This document shows, piece by piece, positions 7,626 to 16,377 of a stretch of DNA of 64,000 nt. The position numbers and the translations under genes are program-made. The stretch spans positions 4,864,501-4,928,500 of the forward strand of contig NZ_CP107942.1 of NCBI RefSeq assembly GCF_036053395.1, written 5' to 3'. The first letter of the stretch is position 1; each line of letters starts with the position of its first letter. The notes under the pieces are model-generated. The model made no database searches. It was not told the origin of the DNA and worked only from the letters and a program-made list of their open reading frames with translations. The DNA is from Actinoplanes sp. NBC_00393 (GTDB lineage Bacteria; Actinomycetota; Actinomycetes; Mycobacteriales; Micromonosporaceae).

Positions 7626-8894
7626 CTAGCCGCCTGTGGGCACCGGGTCGGGGGTGGGCTGCGCGGCGGGTGTGGCCGTGCGGCGCAGGTCGCGGGCGAT
7701 CAGGCCGAAGCCGGCGAGGAGGAGCAGCGGGCCGGTCACGCCGATCGGGCCGAGGCCCAGGGCGAGGAAGGCTACGACGCCGGCGACGACCAGTGCGGCG
7801 ACCCACCAGCGGGTCAGGCCGCTCACCGCGGCGCCGATGCCGACGGCGATGAGGCCGAGCAGGGTGAGCACCATGCTGGGCAGCGCCCAGCCGAAGGTGA
7901 AGGCTGCCAGGCCGCCGAGGGTTTCGCTCACCCGGTCGGCGGTGGCCGCGTCGAGGACCTGGCGGGCGGCCAGGTCGGCGCTGTCGCCGACCATCAGGCC
8001 GCTGAAGTTGATCAGCGCGACGACGGTGATCCCGGCCGCCACCTGGGTGAAGCGGTTGGCGCGGGCCGCCACGGCGAGCACGGCCGGCACGAACAGCACC
8101 CAGGCGAAATGCAGGAACAGGGCGCTGACCTGGGTCTGCACCGGCTTGGCGACGCTGTCGGCGAGGTCACCGGACCAGTCCGGCACGGTTGCCATGCCGA
8201 TGGCGAACGAGAGCGGGGCGGCGTACAGGGAAATGATCCCGACCCGGCGGCGGTATGCGCCGAACGTGTCCGGCTCCTCGGCCGCGGCACGTGGCCGGAC
8301 CAGCAGCCAGGCCGCGCGGCCGTAGGCGCCGATCATCACGATCGGGCCGAGCAGGCAGAGGGGTACGGGTGAGATCGCGAACGCCAGGTAGAGGCCCATG
8401 CCGAGCAGCGCCGCCCCGGCGGTCCACCAGTCGATCACCCGGGCCCGGGCGGCGGCGATCGGGGTGAGGATCAGCGACAGGCCCCAGCCGATCAGGCCGG
8501 GCCACTGCCAGCCGATCACGGTCACGCTCATCGCCAGGAATTTCTCGTCGACCGCCTGGACCTGGTCGTTCGGCAGGGTCTGCTCCAGGGCGAGCAGGAC
8601 GAAGTCGTTCGCCATCAGCGCCGAGAAGGTGGTCAGGCCGACGATCACCGCGATCCAGGCGATCCGCGCGAGCACGGCGCCGCGCTGCCGGATCGGTGCC
8701 AGGAGACCGAGCAGGCCGGGTACGAACAGCACCCATGCCCAGTGCAGCAGGATCGAGTGCGCCTGCACCGCGTCCGGGTGCTGGCGGTAGATGCCGTACT
8801 GCTCCGGGATGCCGAGTGCCGGGTCCACCCCGGTCGCCACGGTCAATGCGATCGGCGCGGCCACCAGGCTCGCGGCCGCTGCTTTGCGCCACAT
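7626..8894 (-). CDS. Polytopic membrane protein with internal duplication
   Basis: A 422-residue protein with about twelve hydrophobic helices. Two halves repeat one another: 'LLHWAWVLFVPGLLGLL' near residue 50 matches 'FLHFAWVLFVPAVLAVA' near 245, each followed by a 'N-F/D-x-x-LA' stretch. The ATG at 8894 follows a GGGGAGGAA ribosome site. The function is unknown. It is divergent from the sensor kinase at 9058, with a 163-bp promoter region between them. Confidence 0.8.
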   Translation of the reverse strand: MWRKAAAASLVAAPIALTVATGVDPALGIPEQYGIYRQHPDAVQAHSILLHWAWVLFVPGLLGLLAPIRQRGAVLARIAWIAVIVGLTTFSALMANDFVLLALEQTLPNDQVQAVDEKFLAMSVTVIGWQWPGLIGWGLSLILTPIAAARARVIDWWTAGAALLGMGLYLAFAISPVPLCLLGPIVMIGAYGRAAWLLVRPRAAAEEPDTFGAYRRRVGIISLYAAPLSFAIGMATVPDWSGDLADSVAKPVQTQVSALFLHFAWVLFVPAVLAVAARANRFTQVAAGITVVALINFSGLMVGDSADLAARQVLDAATADRVSETLGGLAAFTFGWALPSMVLTLLGLIAVGIGAAVSGLTRWWVAALVVAGVVAFLALGLGPIGVTGPLLLLAGFGLIARDLRRTATPAAQPTPDPVPTGG

Positions 8895-9057
8895 GATTGG
8901 TTCCTCCCCCTCGTCTGTGGACGTCGGCGGGGAACGTTACGAACCTGCGGTGCGGGCGTCGCCCGTACCGGGAATGATTGAATCTCCTCCTCGCGGCGGA
9001 CGGCCGATCATCCTCGGGGTGGGTCCGGCCCGCACCCGCAGCCCGTAGGTTCGACGC

Positions 9058-10278
9058 GTGTTGAGGCAGCAGCTCGGACGGATCCGCCGCAGTGACTTCG
9101 CGGTCACCGCCGGCTTCGTGGTTTTCGCCCTGATCGAGGAACTTCTGATCGGTATGCCGGGCTGGTGGTGGCCGTTCGCGCTGACCGCGTTCGCCCTGCT
9201 GATCCTGGTCCGCCGGCTGAACCCGCTGCTGGCGATGATCCCGAACGCGCTGGCCGTGATGGACATGTTCTACGTCGAGGCGACCATCGCCGGCGAGGAA
9301 ACGATCAACTTCCGCCTGTGGCAGGTGGTCGCGATGATCATCTGTTCCTACACGGTCGGGCGCTGGGAGCCGCTGTTCGACGCCGCGTGGCGGATCACCC
9401 GGCGCGGTGTCCTGGGCGTCGGCGTCATCCTGTTCACGGTCTGCCTCTACTACACGTTCAACCCCGAAGATCCGATGATCGACATCTTCATCCCGGTCGC
9501 GCCGTACGTGCTCGGCTCGGTCGTGGCGGTGCAGGCCCGCAAGCTGGCCGAGGCGGCCGGGGTGCGGGCGGAGTTCCGGGAGCGGCAGGCCCGGGAGGCG
9601 GTCATGGAGGAGCGGGTACGGATCGCCCGCGAGCTGCACGACATGGTCGCGCACAGTGTCACGGTCATGGTGATCCAGGCGGGGGTCGTGCGCCGCCGGC
9701 TGGACGCCGGGCTGCCGGTCGACGCCCAGCTGCTGCAGAGCATCGAGTCCTCGGGGCGCGACGCGGTGGTCGAGCTACGCCGTACGCTGGGGCTGCTGCG
9801 GGGCGAGGGGACCGAGACCGCGCAACCGCCGGTCGGCCTGGACCGCCTGGACGATCTCGTCGGGCAGGTTCGTGAGGCCGGTCTGGCGGTGACCGTACGC
9901 CGGACCGGCGACCCGGTGCCGCTGCTGCCCGCGGCGGACCTGTCGGCGTACCGGATCGTCCAGGAGGCGCTGACCAACGTGCTGAAGCACGCACATGCCG
10001 GGGCGGCGCAGCTGACCGTGGACTACCGGGCCGACGGCCTGCACCTCGGCGTGGTGAACGACGGCCCGCAGGTCGCCGCATCGTCCGGTGGTGGGCAGGG
10101 GCTGATCGGTATGCACGAACGGGTGACGCTGTTCGGCGGTGAGCTGCACGCCGGCCCACGTCCGCAGGGCGGCTTCGAGGTCCATGCCCGGTTGCCGGTG
10201 CTCCCCGCCGCATCCCGGCCGGGCCACGCCACGGCGCCGGAGGAGCACAGCGTGCCGGCCGACGGGGGTGGCCGATGA
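9058..10278 (+). CDS. Sensor histidine kinase, NarL/DesK type (HisKA_3)
   Basis: A 406-residue membrane kinase starting at GTG. Hydrophobic segments lie at about residues 14-32, 38-68, 86-101 and 118-157, followed by a coiled linker. His194 is the phospho-acceptor (RIARELHDMVAHS), then 'YRIVQEALTNVLKHA' (N box) and 'GQGLIGMHERV' (G box). The stop overlaps the regulator start (ATGA at 10275-10278). Second of three such pairs in the window; the stimulus is unknown. Confidence 0.92.
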   Translation: MLRQQLGRIRRSDFAVTAGFVVFALIEELLIGMPGWWWPFALTAFALLILVRRLNPLLAMIPNALAVMDMFYVEATIAGEETINFRLWQVVAMIICSYTVGRWEPLFDAAWRITRRGVLGVGVILFTVCLYYTFNPEDPMIDIFIPVAPYVLGSVVAVQARKLAEAAGVRAEFRERQAREAVMEERVRIARELHDMVAHSVTVMVIQAGVVRRRLDAGLPVDAQLLQSIESSGRDAVVELRRTLGLLRGEGTETAQPPVGLDRLDDLVGQVREAGLAVTVRRTGDPVPLLPAADLSAYRIVQEALTNVLKHAHAGAAQLTVDYRADGLHLGVVNDGPQVAASSGGGQGLIGMHERVTLFGGELHAGPRPQGGFEVHARLPVLPAASRPGHATAPEEHSVPADGGGR

Positions 10279-10931
10279 CGATCAGTGTGGTGATCGCCGA
10301 CGACCAGCGGATGCTGCGCGCCGGGCTGCGCATGGTGATCGAGACCGAACCGGACATGAACGTGGTCGGCGAGGCCAGCGACGGCGCCGAGGCGGTGGCG
10401 GTGGCCCGGCGGCTGCGTCCGGACGTGGTGCTGATGGACATCGCCATGCCGCGCCAGGACGGGCTGACCGCCACCCGGACGCTGCTGGGGACTCCGGATC
10501 CGCCGCGGGTGATCGTGCTGACGACGTTCGACACGGACGAGAACCTGTACCGGGCGCTGCAGGCCGGGGCCAGCGGGTTCCTGCTGAAGGTGTCGTCGCC
10601 GGAGCATCTGATCACCGCGATCCGGGTGGTGGCGGCCGGGGAGGCGCTGCTCGATCCGGCGGTGACGACTCGGGTGATATCGGCGTTCGCGGGGCGGCCG
10701 GGGCCGGTGCCGCCGCCGGAGCTCGGCGAGTTGACGCCGCGGGAAGTGGATGTGCTGCGGCTGATGGCGCGCGGAATGTCGAACGGCGAAATCGCGGCGG
10801 CGCTCACCGTCGGAGAGGCGACGGTCAAAACCCACGTGGCACGGGTGCTGATGAAACTCGGATTGCGCGATCGGGTGCAGGCGGTGGTCTACGCCTATGA
10901 GACGGGTCTGGTGCGGGCCGGCAGCAACTGA
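10275..10931 (+). CDS. NarL-family response regulator
   Basis: A 218-residue protein with a receiver domain (acidic DD at 9-10, phospho-acceptor Asp55 in LMDIAMPR, T in TTFDT, K in LLKVS) and a C-terminal LuxR-type HTH (LTPREVDVLRLMARGMSNGE). It is translationally coupled to the kinase at 9058. A strong hairpin (10946-10980) follows the stop. Confidence 0.93.
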   Translation: MTISVVIADDQRMLRAGLRMVIETEPDMNVVGEASDGAEAVAVARRLRPDVVLMDIAMPRQDGLTATRTLLGTPDPPRVIVLTTFDTDENLYRALQAGASGFLLKVSSPEHLITAIRVVAAGEALLDPAVTTRVISAFAGRPGPVPPPELGELTPREVDVLRLMARGMSNGEIAAALTVGEATVKTHVARVLMKLGLRDRVQAVVYAYETGLVRAGSN

Positions 10932-10945
10932 ACCCGAGAAATAGT

Positions 10946-10980
10946 TCAGGCCCAGAGCGCGAAAGCGCGTCCGGGCCTGA
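10946..10980. terminator. Bidirectional terminator hairpin
   Basis: TCAGGCCC (10946-10953) pairs with GGGCCTGA (10973-10980), with an inner GCGC-GAAA-GCGC stem-loop. It lies between the convergent ends of the response regulator and the first secreted paralogue, so it can serve both. The T-tract is short (TTTC). Confidence 0.7.
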
Positions 10981-11002
10981 TTTCACCGTCTGTTCAGGGG
11001 GA

Positions 11003-11368
11003 TCAGCCCGGGGTCGGGGAGAGCAGACCGAGGTCGATGTCGCCGATCGTGAAGGTCTGGTTGCCGTGACCGGCGATGTTGTGGTCGCCGTCGATGTTCA
11101 GGTCGTTGCGGAAGAACCCGCCACCGCGGTAATTGCCGGCGGCCAGGACCCGGCTGCTGCGGTAACGGTTGCTGTAGACCAGGACGTCGTCGCAGTCGTC
11201 GTCATCGACCAGGATGGTCGGACGCGGCGCGCTGTGCACGACGGCGTAGCCGCTGCTCGAGCCGCAGCTCTTGCAGCCGCTGTCGGCAGCCTGGGCGGAA
11301 CCGGCCAGGGCCAGGCTCGCACCGGAGGCCAGGACCAAACCTCCGAGGAACAGAGCCGTACGACGCAT
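11003..11368 (-). CDS. Small secreted protein, triplet paralogue 1
   Basis: A 121-residue protein with a clear signal peptide (MRRTALFLGG..., cleavage after AQA at about residue 27). The mature chain has C..C (GCKSCGSSSG), 'VHSAPRPTILVDDD', 'CDDVLVYS' and a C-terminal polar block 'DGDHNIAGHGNQTFTIGDI'. The ATG at 11368 follows GGAAGGAAG and matches the start of both paralogues, so the five-codon upstream extension is rejected. I do not recognise the family; the Asn/Gln/Gly-rich tail suggests a surface or amyloid-like protein, which is inference. Confidence 0.85.
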   Translation of the reverse strand: MRRTALFLGGLVLASGASLALAGSAQAADSGCKSCGSSSGYAVVHSAPRPTILVDDDDCDDVLVYSNRYRSSRVLAAGNYRGGGFFRNDLNIDGDHNIAGHGNQTFTIGDIDLGLLSPTPG

Positions 11369-11421
11369 GTTGCTTCCTTCCAAGATTTCAGTGAAACCGT
11401 TGATTTCGCATCCGGAAATGG

Positions 11422-11458
11422 TCAGGCTCGGAGCGCTGTGAGCGCGCTCCGAGTCTGA
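11422..11458 (-). terminator. Hairpin terminator after secreted paralogue 2
   Basis: CAGGCTCGGAGCGC pairs with GCGCTCCGAGTCTG across a short loop with one G-T mismatch. It lies downstream of the stop of the gene at 11504 on the minus strand, so each paralogue probably has its own transcript. Confidence 0.65.
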
Positions 11459-11503
11459 TTCACCATGGTTCAGAGTCGGAAGAGATCCCGGCCCTGGGTT
11501 GGA

Positions 11504-11887
11504 TTACCTGCTGGAGAGCAGACCGAGGTCGATGTCTCCGATGGTGAAGGTCTGGTTGTCATTGCCGACGATGTTGTGGTCGCCGTCGATGTCCAGGTCG
11601 TTGCGGAAGATGCCGCCGCCGCCGAGGCTGCCGCCGTAGTAGTCGTTGGCGACCAGGATCCGGTTGCTGCGGTACCGGTCACGAGTGCTGTAAACCAGCA
11701 CGTCGTCGCAGTCGTCGTCGACCAGGATGGTCGGACGCGGCGCACTGTGCACAACGGCGAGGCCGCTGCTCGAGCCGCAGCTGGCGCGCTTGCAGCCGCT
11801 GTCGGCGGCCTGGGCGGGACCGGCCAGGGCCAGGCTCGCACCGGAGGCCAGGAGGAAGCCCCCGAGGAACAGAGCCGTACGACGCAT
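11504..11887 (-). CDS. Small secreted protein, triplet paralogue 2
   Basis: A 127-residue protein, nearly identical to paralogue 3 over the first 60 residues. It has the same signal peptide (MRRTALFLGGFLLASGASLA), then C.....C (GCKRASCGSSSG), 'SAPRPTILVDDDCDDVLVYS', a Gly/Tyr-rich spacer and the 'DGDHNIVGNDNQTFTIGD' tail. The start at 11887 is set by a GGAAGGAAA ribosome site and by alignment with the paralogues; 21 upstream codons in frame are not conserved. Confidence 0.85.
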   Translation of the reverse strand: MRRTALFLGGFLLASGASLALAGPAQAADSGCKRASCGSSSGLAVVHSAPRPTILVDDDCDDVLVYSTRDRYRSNRILVANDYYGGSLGGGGIFRNDLDIDGDHNIVGNDNQTFTIGDIDLGLLSSR

Positions 11888-11995
11888 GATGTTTCCTTCC
11901 AGATGTTCGATGGGACTGCTTGAAATTGCCTTCACAAATGGCCGGACCATTTGCTCACCGGGACCGAGCTGGCTCGAGCACCCGGAATGGGCCGG

Positions 11996-12361
11996 TCAGA
12001 GGCTGATGCCACCGATGGTGAAGGTCTGGTTGTCGTCGCCGACGATGTTGTGATCGCCGTCGATGTCCAGCCGGTTGCTGTAGTAGCCGCCGCCGAGGCC
12101 GCTGAGGCCGCCGTAGTAGTCGTCGGCGACCAGGATCCGGTTGCTGCGGTGACGGTTGCTGTAGACCAGCACGTCGTCGCAGTTGTCGTCGTCGACCAGG
12201 ATGGTCGGACGCGGCGCGCTGTGCACGACGGCGAGGCCGCTGCTCGAGCCGCAGCTGGTGCGCTTGCAACCGCTGTCGGCAGCCTGGGCCGGGCCGGCCA
12301 GAGCCAGGCTCGCGCCGGAGGCCAGGAGGAAGCCGCCGAGGAACAGAGCGGTACGACGCAT
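11996..12361 (-). CDS. Small secreted protein, triplet paralogue 3
   Basis: A 121-residue protein and the first of the three in transcription direction. The signal peptide and C.....C / CDDVLVYS / DGDHNIVGDDNQTFTIGG blocks are as in its neighbours; the spacer is Gly/Tyr-rich (YYGGLSGLGGGYYS). A perfect CCTTGG-N5-CCAAGG hairpin (12392-12408) lies in its upstream region. Its tail is shorter than in the other two, ending just after the conserved block. Confidence 0.85.
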   Translation of the reverse strand: MRRTALFLGGFLLASGASLALAGPAQAADSGCKRTSCGSSSGLAVVHSAPRPTILVDDDNCDDVLVYSNRHRSNRILVADDYYGGLSGLGGGYYSNRLDIDGDHNIVGDDNQTFTIGGISL

Positions 12362-12556
12362 GATGTTTCCTTTCGGACGTTTGGTTTGGACCCTTGGTTT
12401 GACCAAGGAGAGTCTGTCTGAACTGACAGCCAAAATCTCCAGTTTTCATCCGTTTTTCGACGATCGGTCAGGATTTAGTGGAATCCGCTCCGAGCCCGGA
12501 AAACAGGGGTTATGGTCGGGCGGGGCATTCGCTTTTCCCCACGTCCTGAAGACACG

Positions 12557-12592
12557 AAAAGGCCCCCGTCCGAATATCGGACGGGGGCCTTT
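12557..12592 (-). terminator. Strong intrinsic terminator downstream of mshC
   Basis: GGCCCCCGTCCGA and TCGGACGGGGGCC form a perfect stem flanked by AAAA and TTT. It lies nine bases past the mshC stop on the minus strand and is symmetric enough to work in both directions. Confidence 0.9.
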
Positions 12593-12600
12593 GATAAGCC

Positions 12601-13845
12601 TTACAAACGCACTCCGAGCAGGGCGTTCACGGTTTGGGACATCAACCTCGGCGACTCGCTGTCGTCACCCGCACCGGCCAGTGCGGCCTCCGCCCAGGCG
12701 TCCACCAGGGCCAACACGCCCGGCGTGTCGAGATCGTCGGCGAGAGCCTCGCGAACCGCCCCGAGCAGGCCGATACCGGACGGCCCGGACGGTGCGGCCG
12801 CGGCCTCGCGCCAGCGGGCGAGCCGGCTCAGGCCGGTCTTCAGCACCTCGTCGGTCCAGTCCCGGTCACCGCGGTAGTGCTCGGCGAGCAGGCCCAGACG
12901 GACCGCCATCGGGTCTACGCCGTCACCACGCAGGCGGGAGACGAAGACCAGGTTGCCGCGCGACTTCGACATCTTCTCGCCGTCCAGACCGATCATGCCG
13001 GCGTGCACGTAGTGCGCGGCGAACGGCTCGGCGCCGGTGAGCACCTCGGCGTGCGCGGCCGAGCACTCGTGGTGCGGGTAGAGCAGGTCGCTGCCGCCAC
13101 CCTGCACGTCGATCGTGTCGCCCAGCAGGCCGAGCGCGATCGTGGCGCACTCGATGTGCCAGCCCGGGCGGCCCGGGCCGAGTTCCCCACCGTCCCAGAC
13201 CGGCTCACCGTCGCGGGCGCCACGCCACAGCAGCGGGTCGAGCGGGTCCCGCTTGCCGGCCCGCTCCGGATCGCCGCCACGCTCGGCGGAGAGCGTCAGC
13301 ATCTCGTCGCGCGACAGGTGGGACTCGTAACCGAACCGCGGCGCGGCGCTGACGTCGAAGTAGACGTCGCCGGTGCCGTCCTCCAGCCGATAAGCGGCGC
13401 CGGAGCCGACGAGCGAGGTGACGTGCTCGACGATCTTCGGAATCGACTCGACCGCACCGACGTAGTGCGCCGGCGGAATGATCCGCAGCGCCTCCATGTC
13501 CTCCCGGAACAGGGCCGTCTCCCGCATGGCCAGGACGATCCAGTCCTCGCCGTCCCGCGCCGCCCGCTCCAGCAGCGGGTCGTCGATGTCGGTGACGTTC
13601 TGCACGTACGTGACCTCGTGGCCGGCGTCGCGCCACATCCGGTTCACCAGGTCGAAGGTGATCATCGTGGCGGCGTGCCCGAGGTGGGTCGCGTCGTACG
13701 GCGTGATGCCGCAGACGTACATCGTCGCGGTCGAGCCGGGCGTGCTGGGCTGCGCGGACTGCCGCGCCGTGTCGAAGAGCCGCAGCGGTGTGCGTCCCGG
13801 CGTGTCCGGCAGGCGGGGTACGTCGTGCCCGGTCCAAGCGTCCAT
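12601..13845 (-). CDS. mshC: Cysteine--1-D-myo-inosityl 2-amino-2-deoxy-alpha-D-glucopyranoside ligase (MshC)
   Basis: A 414-residue class I tRNA-synthetase-like enzyme that joins cysteine to glucosaminyl-inositol in mycothiol synthesis. The N-terminal '[19 protein letters not shown]' holds the zinc-binding Cys and the HIGH-like HLGH (residues 54-57), and '[10 protein letters not shown]' near residue 290 is the KMSKS loop. '[14 protein letters not shown]' and '[10 protein letters not shown]' give further zinc and substrate residues. Length matches the family (about 410). It is the last gene of the minus-strand run from 18122, followed by a strong terminator. Confidence 0.96.
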   Translation of the reverse strand: MDAWTGHDVPRLPDTPGRTPLRLFDTARQSAQPSTPGSTATMYVCGITPYDATHLGHAATMITFDLVNRMWRDAGHEVTYVQNVTDIDDPLLERAARDGEDWIVLAMRETALFREDMEALRIIPPAHYVGAVESIPKIVEHVTSLVGSGAAYRLEDGTGDVYFDVSAAPRFGYESHLSRDEMLTLSAERGGDPERAGKRDPLDPLLWRGARDGEPVWDGGELGPGRPGWHIECATIALGLLGDTIDVQGGGSDLLYPHHECSAAHAEVLTGAEPFAAHYVHAGMIGLDGEKMSKSRGNLVFVSRLRGDGVDPMAVRLGLLAEHYRGDRDWTDEVLKTGLSRLARWREAAAAPSGPSGIGLLGAVREALADDLDTPGVLALVDAWAEAALAGAGDDSESPRLMSQTVNALLGVRL

Positions 13846-13906
13846 GGTCGGAGCCTATCCAGGACCGCCCGGGTAGACCTTGGCCGCGTGACCTAAACCT
13901 CTACGG

Positions 13907-14734
13907 TCAGAACTTGAACACGACCTGCACCAGATCGGCAGCCGGCCGTTCCCGGTACTGCACCCACCGGTGGGCGGCGTCGGCGAGGTCCGCGCGGGCG
14001 GTCGAGCCCGTGCGCTCGGCCACCATCCGGCAGTACTTCGCGAAGGTTCCGGCGAGCGCGGTGACGGGACCGCGAGGTGCCTCCCGCCATGCCGGCACCG
14101 AGTTGGCCCACTGCTCCGCCTCGGCCGGGGTGTGGCCGGCGTGGACGAGACGGATGGCCATGAACGTGGTGTCGACCCAGGGTGCGCCGTGGCACATCTT
14201 CGCCCAGTCCACGACCCTGACGGTGGTGCCGTCGGTCAGAAAGTTCGACGGCGCGGCGTCGCCGTGCACGAGGGCGTCACCGGCGATCAGGCGGGGGTCG
14301 ACGACCCTGCCCCAGGACTGACGGATCGACGCGATGAGACCCCCCGACGGCGGCACACGGGTTGTCGAGATGCCGGTCAGGGTCGCCGCGAGGACCGGGA
14401 GGTCCGGGGACCCCGGTGTCAGGTCGATGTGCCGCCCGGCCACCGGGTCGAATCCGAGGAGCAACCAGCCGTCCCTCTCGACGTGCCAGCGCAGGCGAGG
14501 TGCGAACGCTCGCACGTACACGTTCCCGCGGGCCTCGTTCCGGTGCTGCCACGACTGGCGGTCGTCGATGGGGATGCCTTTGCAGAAGACGTCACCGTCA
14601 CCGGTTCGCAGGATCGTGACCAGCGCGGAGAGCGAGTCCACCCCGACCGACTCGGCCAGCTCGACCGGACCGGTGTGCTCCTCGACAGCGGCGCGTGTGC
14701 CGGCCGGAAGGTCGTGCCAGTGGTAACGGGGCAA
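13907..14734 (-). CDS. Aminoglycoside phosphotransferase-fold kinase
   Basis: A 275-residue APH/choline-kinase-type protein. The catalytic loop is LVHGDAAPSNFL (about residue 184) and the metal-binding Asp lies in VRVVDWAKM. It probably starts at TTG (14734), with GGGAG six bases upstream. Members phosphorylate small hydroxylated compounds; the substrate here is unknown and resistance should not be assumed. It sits between mshC and the SCO1664-family gene, which are commonly close neighbours, so it looks like an insertion in that set. Confidence 0.8.
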   Translation of the reverse strand: MPRYHWHDLPAGTRAAVEEHTGPVELAESVGVDSLSALVTILRTGDGDVFCKGIPIDDRQSWQHRNEARGNVYVRAFAPRLRWHVERDGWLLLGFDPVAGRHIDLTPGSPDLPVLAATLTGISTTRVPPSGGLIASIRQSWGRVVDPRLIAGDALVHGDAAPSNFLTDGTTVRVVDWAKMCHGAPWVDTTFMAIRLVHAGHTPAEAEQWANSVPAWREAPRGPVTALAGTFAKYCRMVAERTGSTARADLADAAHRWVQYRERPAADLVQVVFKF

Positions 14735-14847
14735 GGCGTTCTCCCTGCAGATCGGTGAGTGCGCCGGAAGTTTATGGCGCAGGACACCGACACAGAGAGT
14801 GATCAGCCGCGGTGTCGCCGCGGGTCACCCGACCGTGGACGATCCGG

Positions 14848-15663
14848 TCAGATCGGCGGCCAGGGGATGGCCGGCCAGTCCTGTGGGGGCTTGGGGAACC
14901 GGCAGGCGCGCAGCAGCCGCTTCACCCGCAAGGCGGTGTGCTGCACCTCGGAGACCGTCAGGTGTTCCTCGAGGACCGCGCCCAACGGGCCGGACAGCTG
15001 GGTCGCCAGGTGGGTGAGGACCTCGACGGCCTCGTCCGGCAGCTGCCGGCCGGTCCAGCCCCACAGCACCGTACGCAGCTTGTTCTCCACGTGGAAGCTG
15101 ACGCCGTGGTCCACGCCGTGCAGGCCGCCGGTGGCCGGGTAGAGGACGTGGCCGCCCTTGCGGTCGGCGTTGTTGATGACCGCGTCGAAGACGGCCAGGC
15201 GGGCCAGCCGCGGGTCGTCGGCGTGCGCGAGCGCGTACGCGTCCCCGTCGTCGTCGCGGGCGGCGGCGACCGGGAACCAGCCGGCGGGCACGTCGTACGC
15301 CGGGACGAAGCCGATCAGGCCCTCGGTCTCGTCCGGCTCGTCGATCCACAGCTGCAGCGCGCCGGGGCCGAGCGGGCCGTCGCGCAGGATCGTCGGCGGC
15401 ACCAGGTCCCAGCCGGTGGCCCGGGACACCTCGTACGCCGAGACCTCGCGGCCGGCGAGCGTGCCGTCCGGGAAGTCCCAGAGCGGGCGCTCACCGCGGA
15501 CCGGCTTGTAGACGCAGCGGCGGGTCAGCCCGTTCAGACTGATCTCGGCACGCAGCGTGGTGTTCGAGGCGTCCACCAGACGCCCCTCGATCTCGATCCG
15601 GCCCCGGCCGAGCAGCTCGAGGGCATCCGCCTCAGCGAGCACAGCCGTGGGCTCGGCCGTCAC
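14848..15663 (-). CDS. SCO1664 family protein (PI3/PI4-kinase-like fold)
   Basis: A 271-residue protein of the actinobacterial SCO1664 family. Recognisable blocks are 'CVYKPVRGERPLWDFPDGTLA', 'REVSAYEVSRATGWDLVPPT', 'LAVFDAVINNADRKGGHVL' and 'HGVDHGVSFH', which read like the catalytic and metal-binding segments of an atypical protein/lipid-kinase fold. The chosen GTG start overlaps the stop of the upstream DUF3090 gene (GTGA at 15660-15663); the ATG 23 codons earlier gives a Pro/Arg-rich extension unlike the family. Confidence 0.85.
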   Translation of the reverse strand: MTAEPTAVLAEADALELLGRGRIEIEGRLVDASNTTLRAEISLNGLTRRCVYKPVRGERPLWDFPDGTLAGREVSAYEVSRATGWDLVPPTILRDGPLGPGALQLWIDEPDETEGLIGFVPAYDVPAGWFPVAAARDDDGDAYALAHADDPRLARLAVFDAVINNADRKGGHVLYPATGGLHGVDHGVSFHVENKLRTVLWGWTGRQLPDEAVEVLTHLATQLSGPLGAVLEEHLTVSEVQHTALRVKRLLRACRFPKPPQDWPAIPWPPI

Positions 15664-16268
15664 CGGTGGTAACCGTTGTGCCGGGGACAGAGGTGACCGG
15701 CCGGGTCGAGCGGCTGGCCGCAGAGCGGGCACGGGGGCCGGCCGGCCGCCACCACCCGGCGGGCGCGGTCGATGAACGCGCGGGTCGCCTCGGGGGTGAG
15801 CCGCACCCGGAGCCGGTCGAGGTCGTCATCCGGCTCGTCCTCGTCCTCGTCGTCCAGCGCCGAGCCGGACAGGTCGTCCTCGTCCTCGCCGAGCGCCGAG
15901 CCGGACAGATCGGCCTCGGGCTCACCGGCCTCGATCGCCTCGATCACGACGGTGCTGGTGTCCACGTCGAAGGCCAGGCCCAGAGTGCCGACCCGGAACT
16001 CCTCGTCGACCGGGCTGTCCAGCGGCTCGTTGTCGTGCACGGTCGGCAGCGAGCCCTCGGGCAGCGTGACACCGAACCGTTTGTTCGCCTCGAGAAGCAG
16101 CTCCTCCAGCTTCTCGGCGAGCAGCGACACCTGGACCTTCTCCAGCGCGACACTGATCACCCGGCCGCCACCGCGGGCCTGGAGGTAGAAAGTGCGGTCC
16201 CCCGGCTCGCCCACCGTCCCGGCGACGAACCGCTCGGGCGGCTCGAAGGCATGCACTTGGTGGGTCAT
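15660..16268 (-). CDS. DUF3090 domain-containing protein
   Basis: A 202-residue protein typical of DUF3090 (start MTHQVHAFEPPERFVAGTVG, 'FYLQARGGGRVISVALEK', C-terminal 'CPLCGQPLDPAGHLCPRHNG'). The C-terminal C..C...C..H arrangement looks zinc-binding. A ~30-residue acidic insert between the two halves contains a duplicated DLSGSAL. It is coupled to the SCO1664 gene by a 4-base overlap. The function is unknown; the gene set is conserved across actinobacteria. Confidence 0.88.
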   Translation of the reverse strand: MTHQVHAFEPPERFVAGTVGEPGDRTFYLQARGGGRVISVALEKVQVSLLAEKLEELLLEANKRFGVTLPEGSLPTVHDNEPLDSPVDEEFRVGTLGLAFDVDTSTVVIEAIEAGEPEADLSGSALGEDEDDLSGSALDDEDEDEPDDDLDRLRVRLTPEATRAFIDRARRVVAAGRPPCPLCGQPLDPAGHLCPRHNGYHR

Positions 16269-16377
16269 GCCGACAACCCTAGCCATCGAGGCGGCCGATC
16301 GCGCGGGTCACCGTGGCCGGTTCGCCGAGGGCGCAAAGGCGTACACGCTGCGGCTACAGCGCAATCACACAGCGTCG

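Noticed and set aside
7237..7806. Long open frames on both strands through the G-rich repeat array
   Set aside because: They encode only Pro/Arg/Asn or Gly/Trp/Val strings created by the repeat and have no start signals; a minisatellite explains them.
13907..14734. Aminoglycoside-resistance determinant
   Set aside because: Only the general kinase fold is visible; neither substrate motifs nor a mobile context supports antibiotic resistance.
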